A DNA stretch of 8,257 nt from Bacteroidales bacterium UBA3663. Lineage in GTDB: Bacteria; Bacteroidota; Bacteroidia; Bacteroidales; UBA3663. Shown piece by piece: positions 1 to 5,119 of the stretch; the stretch's first letter is position 1, and each line of letters opens with the position of its first letter. Location of the stretch: the NCBI GenBank assembly GCA_002373755.1, contig DFJU01000004.1, forward strand, positions 1 through 8,257. The letters run 5' to 3'. Made by a program: the position numbers and the translations under genes. Under the pieces are notes generated by a model. That model had not been told where the DNA came from. It searched no databases and saw only the letters and a program-made list of their open reading frames with translations.

Positions 1-256
1 GGTTCTGGTAGATGAAGTCGGCGCGATACTGCAAATTGGCCATAATGCCGCCCACATGGGCAGCGGCCAACACGACGGCATCGGGTTGCTCCTCATCGAA
101 AAACTTTTTGACGGCCAATGGGTCGAGCAGGTCCAGCTCCTTGTGGCTCTTGCCTACCAGGTTGTTGTAGCCCCTCGCCTTGAGGTTGTTCCAGATGGCC
201 GAACCGACCAAGCCATGGTGGCCGGCAACAAATATTTTAGAATTTTTGCTTAGCAT
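1..256 (-). CDS. fcl: GDP-L-fucose synthase, N-terminal part (runs off left edge)
   Basis: This enzyme performs the second step of cytoplasmic GDP-L-fucose synthesis: epimerisation at C3 and C5 and NADPH-dependent reduction of GDP-4-keto-6-deoxymannose. Only the first 85 codons lie in the window. They encode the Rossmann dinucleotide-binding start, with the glycine pattern G12-x-x-G15-x-x-G18 in KIFVAGHHGLVGSAI, then LDLLDP and the AAAHVGGIMAN segment typical of Fcl/WcaG short-chain dehydrogenases. The catalytic Tyr-x-x-x-Lys lies beyond the edge. The start is the ATG whose complement is at 254-256, preceded on the minus strand by a purine-rich AAAGAAAAGAAG stretch. gmd, which makes its substrate, is upstream on the same strand, but a GxxExxY gene separates the two. 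No promoter was recognised directly in front, so it is probably read from the gmd promoter. The family call is secure. Confidence 0.93.
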   Translation of the reverse strand, partial: MLSKNSKIFVAGHHGLVGSAIWNNLKARGYNNLVGKSHKELDLLDPLAVKKFFDEEQPDAVVLAAAHVGGIMANLQYRADFIYQN

Positions 257-272
257 CTTCTTTTCTTTTAAC

Positions 273-310
273 CACTGAAAAACACGGAAATAAACGAAAA
301 CACGGAAAAA
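273..310 (+). repeat. Left copy of inverted repeat flanking the GxxExxY gene
   Basis: This 38-bp stretch is made of about four degenerate units of 8-11 bp (CACTGAAAA, ACACGGAAAT, AAACGAAA, ACACGGAAAAA). It aligns with the reverse complement of 723-761 with about five mismatches and two single-base gaps (hand alignment). The complement of the GxxExxY stop codon begins at 311, immediately after the repeat. The copy may be a boundary of an inserted cassette or a recognition site. No transposase is present and no clear target duplication is visible. Confidence 0.75.
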
Positions 311-712
311 TTAGTTTTCTGCTGTCACCGGATTCCAGTCGAAATTCACAAACCGTTCTGGCTGAATGAAAGTTTCGTTGAAATTCACTAAAAATCCGAG
401 TTGCAAATTCGTTGCTTTCAAGTAATTGATTACCTGCGAACGATGGGCATTTTGCAATTCTGCAACCGCCTTACATTCAACAATAATCTTACCATAACAA
501 ACAAAATCAGCAATGTATTCCTGTTTGAGTGGAGTACCTTTATAGTCGATGGCGATTCTTTTCTCTCGTTCAAAAGGTATGTTCCGTTTGCGAAACTCTA
601 ATTCAAGACATTCTTGATAGACCTTTTCAAGAAATCCAGCACCTTTTTGTTTGTGAACCTCAAATATGGCTCCACGTATTGCATAGGATTCTTCAGGGAA
701 AAGTAACGCCAT
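311..712 (-). CDS. GxxExxY-family protein (putative PD-(D/E)XK nuclease fold)
   Basis: The gene encodes a 133-residue protein of the GxxExxY family, whose cellular role is not established. The signature is seen as G26-F-L-E29-K-V-Y32. Further on, a PD-(D/E)XK-like core is visible: D69 in the strand IADFV, then E79-C-K81 after KIIV. It is followed by the conserved RSQVINYLKA helix, so metal-dependent nuclease-type chemistry is possible, but this is inferred from the fold only. There is no signal peptide or membrane segment, so it should be cytoplasmic. The length is normal for the family. No convincing Shine-Dalgarno site precedes the start. The gene is visibly AT-richer than gmd and fcl, lies between these two cooperating genes, and is bracketed almost to the codon by inverted repeats. 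All of this suggests acquisition as a unit. Confidence 0.85.
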   Translation of the reverse strand: MALLFPEESYAIRGAIFEVHKQKGAGFLEKVYQECLELEFRKRNIPFEREKRIAIDYKGTPLKQEYIADFVCYGKIIVECKAVAELQNAHRSQVINYLKATNLQLGFLVNFNETFIQPERFVNFDWNPVTAEN

Positions 713-722
713 AGATTCTATA

Positions 723-761
723 TTTTCAGTGTATTTCCGATTTTTTCCGTGTATTTCTGTG
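723..761 (-). repeat. Right copy of inverted repeat flanking the GxxExxY gene
   Basis: Read on the minus strand, this 39-bp stretch consists of about four ~10-bp units (CACAGAAAT, ACACGGAAAA, AATCGGAAAT, ACACTGAAAA). It matches the plus strand of 273-310 over its full length with a few mismatches. It ends 10 bp before the GxxExxY start codon and 13 bp past the gmd stop. The ~10-bp period puts the A-tracts on one face of the helix, so the DNA may be intrinsically curved. Confidence 0.75.
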
Positions 762-774
762 ACGGAACGTTAAG

Positions 775-1890
775 TTACTTCACCACTCCCTTCTCCAGGA
801 ACTCGGCCAAGTTGGTGCGCATCACTGAAGCGACGTGGTCGGCAGCGACCTTCTCCATGTCGTGCTTGACCATGATGCTGACGAGCTGCTCAAAGGTCGT
901 TGTCTGTGGGTTCCAGCCCAACTCCTTCTTAGCCTTCGACGGGTCGCCCCAGAGGTTGACCACATCCGTTGGGCGATAGAAGTCGGCGCTCACCTCAACC
1001 AAGGTCTTGCCGACGAGGTTGGCCGGACCCGCCACGCAGATGCCCTTTTCGTCCATGCCCTCGCCCTTGAATTCCAGTTCGATGCCGGCAGCCTTGAAGG
1101 CATAGTAGGCGAACTCGCGGACGGAATGTTGAACACCTGTGGCGATGACGAAATCCTCCGGTTTGTCGTGCTGGAGGATGAGCCACATACACTCGACATA
1201 ATCCTTGGCATAGCCCCAGTCGCGTAGCGAAGAGAGGTTGCCCAAGAAGAGCTTCTCCTGCTTGCCCTGTGCAATGCGGGCTGCGGCCAATGTGATCTTG
1301 CGGGTCACGAAAGTCTCGCCGCGGCGCTCCGACTCGTGGTTGAACAGGATGCCCGAGCAGCAGAACATATCGTATGCTTCACGATACTCCTTGATGATCC
1401 AGTAGCCATAGAGTTTAGCCACAGCGTATGGAGAATAGGGGTGGAACGGCGTGTTCTCGTTCTGCGGAACCTCCTCGACCTTGCCATACAGCTCGGAGGT
1501 CGATGCCTGATAGATTCGGCAGGTCTTCTCCAAGTGGTTGGTGCGGACAGCCTCCAGGATGCGGAGGACGCCGACAGCATCGACATCGGCCGTAAACTCA
1601 GGCGCATCGAACGACACCTGAACGTGGCTCTGCGCTGCGAGGTTGTAGATTTCCGTTGGCAGCACTTGGCCGACGAGCTTCACGAGCGACATCGAGTCGC
1701 CCATATCCGCGTAGTGAAGGTGGAAATGTGGCGTGCCCTCCAGATGGGCGATGCGCTCACGGTAATCGACTGACGAACGGCGGATGATGCCATGCACCTC
1801 GTAGCCCTTGCCCAACAGGAACTCTGAAAGATAACTACCATCCTGGCCAGTGACACCAGTAATCAAAGCAACTTTTTTGTTGTTTTCCAT
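775..1890 (-). CDS. gmd: GDP-mannose 4,6-dehydratase
   Basis: This cytoplasmic enzyme converts GDP-D-mannose to GDP-4-keto-6-deoxy-D-mannose, the first step toward GDP-L-fucose. In Bacteroidales, GDP-fucose feeds capsule and glycoprotein fucosylation. The protein is 371 residues, close to the ~370 usual for Gmd. Visible signatures are the NADP-binding glycines G12-x-x-G15-x-x-G18 (GVTGQDG), [11 protein letters not shown], the active-site stretch STSELYG with T131 and E133, the catalytic Y155-x-x-x-K159 (YAVAK), and the Gmd-specific [15 protein letters not shown] and [13 protein letters not shown]. Nothing is missing or broken. The start ATG follows a weak AAAAAAGGG site. A TAnnTTTG promoter element lies about 70 bp upstream. 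It is the first gene of an apparent gmd-GxxExxY-fcl transcription unit. Confidence 0.97.
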   Translation of the reverse strand: MENNKKVALITGVTGQDGSYLSEFLLGKGYEVHGIIRRSSVDYRERIAHLEGTPHFHLHYADMGDSMSLVKLVGQVLPTEIYNLAAQSHVQVSFDAPEFTADVDAVGVLRILEAVRTNHLEKTCRIYQASTSELYGKVEEVPQNENTPFHPYSPYAVAKLYGYWIIKEYREAYDMFCCSGILFNHESERRGETFVTRKITLAAARIAQGKQEKLFLGNLSSLRDWGYAKDYVECMWLILQHDKPEDFVIATGVQHSVREFAYYAFKAAGIELEFKGEGMDEKGICVAGPANLVGKTLVEVSADFYRPTDVVNLWGDPSKAKKELGWNPQTTTFEQLVSIMVKHDMEKVAADHVASVMRTNLAEFLEKGVVK

Positions 1891-1961
1891 AAGGTTTACC
1901 CTTTTTTAGTTAGTTAATTTTTATGTTAAGTATTTTTCGTTCAGTTTTCTTCTTAAAGTTG

Positions 1962-1969
1962 CAAAGATA
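1962..1969 (-). promoter_or_regulatory. Predicted Bacteroidetes-type -7 element for gmd
   Basis: The minus strand reads TATCTTTG, an exact match to the TAnnTTTG -7 consensus used by the Bacteroidetes primary sigma factor. It lies about 70 bp upstream of the gmd start. A good TTTG -33 element is not visible at the expected distance, so the call rests on the -7 element and its position. Confidence 0.5.
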
Positions 1970-2073
1970 GTGAAATATACATACATAACACGGTTAGCCG
2001 ATTCGATTTCTGCCTTTTTGCCGACGAAACACGCCGTTTTGTTACGTGCAATTTGAATGTCGGCCAAACGAAG

Positions 2074-2116
2074 AATGGCAGGTCGCACCTTCCGATGCAG
2101 CCCGCCATTGTTTTTT
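2074..2116 (-). terminator. Hairpin terminator downstream of amtB
   Basis: Arms at 2074-2087 and 2096-2109 form a 14-bp stem around an 8-nt loop, 35 bp past the amtB stop. In the minus-strand RNA the stem AATGGCGGGCTGCA / TGCGACCUGCCAUU has two G-U wobbles and one mismatch. The plus-strand RNA would have two mismatches and one wobble. The minus-strand tail is only a mixed TTCTTCGTTT-type stretch beginning in the stem. On the plus strand the stem is followed by GTTTTTT (2110-2116). It is probably the amtB terminator and may work in both directions. Confidence 0.6.
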
Positions 2117-2143
2117 CAGAGGTCAACAAAAAAGTGTTCAAAA

Positions 2144-3394
2144 TCAGTTGTAGGCAGCCTCGCCATGCTCGTAGATGTCGAGACCTTCCTCCTCGATACG
2201 CTTCTCGACACGCAGACCGTGCGTATGCTTGATGACCGAAAAGATGATCAATCCGCTGACGAAGGCGAATGCAGCTACCGTCAATGCGCCAAGCACCTGT
2301 ACGCCGATTGTGCAGTCTGTCACGCCGTCGATTGACGAGTCGCAGAAGATGCCTGTCATGATTGTGCCCAACAGACCAGCCACGCCATGTACGCTGACAG
2401 CACCGACAGGGTCGTCAATGTGGCACTTCTTGTCCAAGAAGTTGACCGACAAGCACATTGCAAGCGATGCAATCGTGCCGATGATGGCCGATGCGCCAAT
2501 CGAGACGCAGTCGCAACCTGCCGTGATGCCGACCAATCCGGCCAACACGCCGTTGCACACCATTGAAAGCGACGGTTTGCCATCGACCAGCCAAGTGTAG
2601 ATCAACGCTACGATGCCGCCCACGGCCGCAGCCATATTGGTGGTGACGAAGACGTGGCTCATGCTCACTGCATTGTCATAGCCCGTAGCGGCAACCGTCG
2701 AACATGGGTTGAATCCGAACCAGCCTACCCACAGGGTGAAGACGCCAAGCGCACAAAGTGTGAGCGAATGGCCAGGAATGGCGCGCGACTTGCCTGCACT
2801 GTCGTATTTGCCGACACGCGGACCCAGCACGATGGCTCCGGCCAATGCCAATGCGCCGCCGCACAGATGCACTACGGTCGAACCGGCAAAGTCGTGGAAA
2901 CCGAGTTCCGACAGCCATCCGCCGCCCCACGACCAATGTCCCTCAATCGGATAGATGACGAGTGAAATCAGGACCGAATAGACCAGATACATCGAGAACT
3001 TGGTGCGCTCGGCCATTGCACCCGAAACGATGGTGGCAGCTGTGGCGCAAAAGACCGTCTGGAAGATGAAGGTCGCCTCAGCAGGCACGTTGGAATCGGA
3101 GCCGATGAAGCAGAAGCCATCCCATCCGGCAAAAGCATTGCCCGCACCATACATGATCGAGAATCCGACCAGCCAATAGAGCACCGAACCGGCCATGAAG
3201 TCGCAGAAGTTCTTCATCAGGATGTTGGCCGTATTCTTCGAGCGTGTCATGCCGGCCTCGACCAATGCGAAACCAGGTTGCATCCAGAAAACGAGCATCG
3301 CGCCCAACAGCACCCAGAGGGTGTCCAAACCATTCACGTGTTCGCAGGCCTCCTCAACGACGGGGGCAGCTGCGGTAGTATCAAGAAACAACAT
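2144..3394 (-). CDS. amtB: Ammonium transporter (Amt/MEP/Rh family)
   Basis: This inner-membrane trimeric channel takes up ammonium. The 416-residue protein has the hydrophobic profile expected for 11 transmembrane helices, starting at GLDTLWVLLGAMLVFWM (from residue 22). Key residues align with E. coli AmtB at a constant offset of 8 in the first half: F111 and F115 (periplasmic gate, FQTVF), W156 (HWSWGGGW), D168 and H176 (DFAGSTVVH). The second pore histidine is H336 in GAVSVHGVAG. FALVEAGM and the GWFGFN segment are also present. The N-terminus ahead of helix 1 is short and polar, without a clear cleavable signal peptide. The gene starts 7 bp after the glnK stop, so the two are surely co-transcribed. 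GlnK is the expected cytoplasmic regulator that plugs the channel. The protein is rich in cysteine (about 14). Confidence 0.97.
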   Translation of the reverse strand: MLFLDTTAAAPVVEEACEHVNGLDTLWVLLGAMLVFWMQPGFALVEAGMTRSKNTANILMKNFCDFMAGSVLYWLVGFSIMYGAGNAFAGWDGFCFIGSDSNVPAEATFIFQTVFCATAATIVSGAMAERTKFSMYLVYSVLISLVIYPIEGHWSWGGGWLSELGFHDFAGSTVVHLCGGALALAGAIVLGPRVGKYDSAGKSRAIPGHSLTLCALGVFTLWVGWFGFNPCSTVAATGYDNAVSMSHVFVTTNMAAAVGGIVALIYTWLVDGKPSLSMVCNGVLAGLVGITAGCDCVSIGASAIIGTIASLAMCLSVNFLDKKCHIDDPVGAVSVHGVAGLLGTIMTGIFCDSSIDGVTDCTIGVQVLGALTVAAFAFVSGLIIFSVIKHTHGLRVEKRIEEEGLDIYEHGEAAYN

Positions 3395-3401
3395 AATTCA
3401 C

Positions 3402-3749
3402 TTATTTTTTATCGCGTAACACAATATCGCCATGCTCACCCGTGCGGATGGAATAGCAGTCCAAAACATCGCTCACAAAGATGCGGCCGTCGCCCACCTC
3501 GCCCGTGTGGCCAGCCGTCAGGAACACTTTGATGGTGCTCTCGACAAACTGCTCGCGGCAGATGACGGTGACGTGCATGCGCTCGATCATGTCGGTGCTG
3601 TAGCACACGCCACGGTAGATGCGCTCCTGACGCGACTGTCCGATGCCGTGGCAGTCGTGATACTCAAACCAGTCGATGTCCGATGCAAGCAGCATCTCCT
3701 TGACATCGTCGAACTTTGTCTTGCGGATAATAGCTTCAATCTTTTTCAT
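3402..3749 (-). CDS. glnK: P-II nitrogen regulatory protein GlnK
   Basis: This cytoplasmic trimeric sensor of ATP/ADP and 2-oxoglutarate is expected to control the AmtB channel encoded next to it. The protein is 115 residues, typical for P-II proteins (~112). It begins with the usual MKKIEAIIRKTKFDDVKEML strand-helix and has the B-loop TGEVGDGRIFV (82-92) and C-loop SIRTGE (100-105). The T-loop, GIGQSRQERIYRGVCY (35-50), appears one residue shorter than in E. coli GlnB. It has S39 where Gln39 contacts 2-oxoglutarate. The tyrosine equivalent to uridylylated Y51 is kept (Y50), but in YRGVCY rather than YRGAEY. The residue equivalent to R101 is S100. The start follows an AAGGAG site only 2 nt away, an unusually short spacing, but the N-terminus fits the family exactly. 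A TAnnTTTG element lies ~115 bp upstream. Confidence 0.95.
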   Translation of the reverse strand: MKKIEAIIRKTKFDDVKEMLLASDIDWFEYHDCHGIGQSRQERIYRGVCYSTDMIERMHVTVICREQFVESTIKVFLTAGHTGEVGDGRIFVSDVLDCYSIRTGEHGDIVLRDKK

Positions 3750-3865
3750 AACTCCTTAGTTTTTTGTGAAAGAATCGGCAACGCTCTGCACGGAATGGCC
3801 TCCATATTCAAAATCATCGCACATGAAACAGAGAAAAACACATTTTGATTAATCCTAAAACCATC

Positions 3866-3873
3866 CAAAGTTA
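3866..3873 (-). promoter_or_regulatory. Predicted Bacteroidetes-type -7 element for glnK-amtB
   Basis: The minus strand reads TAACTTTG, an exact TAnnTTTG match, about 116 bp upstream of the glnK start and downstream of the porin stop. No clear TTTG -33 element or sigma-54 (GG-N10-GC type) site was found. The resulting leader of ~110 nt holds no obvious strong hairpin. It implies that glnK-amtB can be transcribed separately from the porin gene. Confidence 0.45.
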
Positions 3874-3934
3874 AAACATTCCGGCAGTTTGTCGTCGATT
3901 CTATTTTTTTTCCGATGGGACTTTCCCCTAATTC

Positions 3935-4651
3935 TCAAAAACTTACGCCGACCACAAAATATGTCGCCTCAGTCTGCGGATTGAACACAATCTGACCCGT
4001 CAGCGGACATTTTCCGATCTGTTTTTCGGCCGACAGCGACACCATGCAGACGTTGAAGCCATCGTTTGCGCCACCCGACGTAAAACGGTCGCCCCAAGGC
4101 AGGATGCCGACCGCTCCGCTGCACTCCAGACCGCCCAACTTGAATGGTGCCGCCACCTCGCAATAGGATGAATAGGCACGCTCGCCGTCGCTGTTCAAGT
4201 CCGGACCCGTCAAGCAAGTGTTCCACGCAAGCGACAACGGGCCGAAATCGTAGCTCAAATTCAGTTCCAGATTGTGCGATGCTGCATCGCTGAAATCCCA
4301 ACTCCTCCAATATTCACCGCCGCAGAAGTGATAGTCGGTCAATCCGATTGACAGCGCTTCGGTCGGTGCCCAGCTCAACACGAGGTCAAACTCGTTCATG
4401 TTGGCAAACTGGCTCGTCTGGAACAGCTCGGCCGATGCCCACACCCCGAAACTCAATCCGGTCCTGTTGAACGACACCGTGGCCGACGGCTGTACGCTGA
4501 ATCCGCCGCAGTCCTGTCCGCGCCAGACGTAACTGCTCACAACGTCTGCACCGACTTCAAGTCCGACCTTCTCATCTCCCGCCGCACGGGCAGGAATCGC
4601 TGTCATCAGAGCAATGCCTGACATAGCGCATAACACAATTCTCGTTTCCAT
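3935..4651 (-). CDS. Putative outer-membrane beta-barrel porin (TorF-like)
   Basis: The 238-residue protein begins with a signal peptide (METRIVLCAMSGIALMTAIPARA, likely signal peptidase I cut after A23). A run of alternating hydrophobic/polar beta strands follows and ends in a C-terminal phenylalanine (YFVVGVSF), as in BAM-inserted barrels. The first strand, VVSSYVWRGQ (residues 37-46), resembles the SDYVFRG start of the putative porins annotated as TorF or TIGR02001 family. An in-frame ATG 57 bp upstream (4708) would place a charged, Cys/Tyr-rich stretch before the signal peptide and lies inside a hairpin, so I prefer the start at 4651. The mature protein holds seven cysteines, unusual for a barrel. 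It lies immediately upstream of glnK-amtB on the same strand, suggesting a role in getting ammonium or another nitrogen source across the outer membrane. The substrate is unknown. Confidence 0.72.
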   Translation of the reverse strand: METRIVLCAMSGIALMTAIPARAAGDEKVGLEVGADVVSSYVWRGQDCGGFSVQPSATVSFNRTGLSFGVWASAELFQTSQFANMNEFDLVLSWAPTEALSIGLTDYHFCGGEYWRSWDFSDAASHNLELNLSYDFGPLSLAWNTCLTGPDLNSDGERAYSSYCEVAAPFKLGGLECSGAVGILPWGDRFTSGGANDGFNVCMVSLSAEKQIGKCPLTGQIVFNPQTEATYFVVGVSF

Positions 4652-4700
4652 AATCATTAGTTTACAAATGAAACAATAATAAAGTTTTTTATCTTCTTTT

Positions 4701-4726
4701 GAAAGCATTTTGCAAAATTTGCTTTC
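4701..4726 (-). promoter_or_regulatory. Inverted repeat in the leader of the porin gene
   Basis: Perfect 7-bp arms GAAAGCA (4701-4707) and TGCTTTC (4720-4726) enclose a further palindrome, TTTTGCAAAA. The element lies between the predicted transcription start (~4749) and the chosen porin start (4651), so it would be a stem-loop in the leader RNA. It could be a regulator site or an RNA-stability element. Its role is unknown. Confidence 0.4.
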
Positions 4727-4755
4727 ATTTTTCCAATCATGGCTGTTTGTTGATG

Positions 4756-4763
4756 CAAAAGTA
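4756..4763 (-). promoter_or_regulatory. Predicted Bacteroidetes-type -7 element for the porin gene
   Basis: The minus strand reads TACTTTTG followed by CATCA, an exact TAnnTTTG match with a typical downstream context. Transcription would start near 4749, giving a leader of ~100 nt to the start at 4651. A weak TTGC-like -33 candidate lies about 20 bp further upstream. Confidence 0.55.
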
Positions 4764-5030
4764 CACCAAACTTAATCGCATGCAATCATTTTGCAATTAT
4801 TTTATCATATTTGGTTTCGTTTTGCTATTATTTGCAATCTATAGATTTAAAAATGCCATATTTAAAAGGCATACTGCATCGCTCAGCCGACTCGATGCAA
4901 TGCATTGTCCTGCTACGCGAAAAATGCCATCGGACAACAGCCGGCCCCCATTGTGCATTCGATAGCCCCTGACGTTAAATAATTCAAAATCGTAGCCGCA
5001 TGTCTCAAAAACACTTAAAAAGACGCACGC
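4764..5030. other. AT-rich divergent intergenic stretch with no recognised gene
   Basis: No gene is supported here. The first ~100 bp are strongly AT-rich with repeated TTTGCAA-like words. From about 4868 to 4975 the composition becomes GC-richer. This part holds an inverted repeat TGCATCG (4875-4881) / CGATGCA (4893-4899) with an 11-nt loop, which runs into the 10-bp palindrome CAATGCATTG (4898-4907). It could be decayed coding sequence, a small RNA or regulatory DNA. The sequence alone does not decide. Confidence 0.5.
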
Positions 5031-5059
5031 CCACGCTCATTTTAAAATAAAGAGCGTGG
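5031..5059 (+). promoter_or_regulatory. Inverted repeat upstream of the GT5-like gene (possible operator)
   Basis: Perfect 8-bp arms CCACGCTC (5031-5038) and GAGCGTGG (5052-5059) flank a 13-nt A/T-only spacer. The right arm covers the position expected for the -33 element of the promoter at 5079-5086. No U-tract follows directly on either strand, so a protein-binding site fits better than a terminator. No regulator gene is nearby to assign. Confidence 0.45.
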
Positions 5060-5078
5060 AAAACTCAAAAAATTTTAT

Positions 5079-5086
5079 TAACTTTG
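5079..5086 (+). promoter_or_regulatory. Predicted -7 element for the GT5-like/DUF4270/leuA run
   Basis: TAACTTTG is an exact TAnnTTTG match, 33 bp upstream of the ATG at 5120. It implies a short leader containing AAGGGA at 5104-5109 as a Shine-Dalgarno candidate. No TTTG -33 element is seen, because the inverted repeat occupies that place. Confidence 0.55.
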
Positions 5087-5119
5087 CGCGCAAATTCCTA
5101 AATAAGGGATTCCAGTTTT

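Noticed and set aside
258..775. Target-site duplication at the ends of the GxxExxY cassette
   Set aside because: I compared the bases just outside 273 and 761 and found no convincing direct repeat.
1953..2141. Minus-strand open frame of 62 codons between amtB and gmd
   Set aside because: It spans the amtB terminator hairpin and the gmd -7 element, and its composition is not protein-like.
4652..4708. Upstream ATG for the porin gene at 4708
   Set aside because: It would add 19 charged or Cys/Tyr residues in front of a normal signal peptide, and the ATG lies in a hairpin.
4905..4937. TTGTCC ... GGACAA inverted repeat
   Set aside because: The arms are only 6 bp with a 21-nt loop, likely to arise by chance.
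4699..4965. Plus-strand open frame of 88 codons with a hydrophobic stretch in the intergenic region
   Set aside because: The Phe/Ile-rich segment comes from AT-rich DNA, there is no ribosome site, and the frame crosses the porin leader and promoter in antisense.
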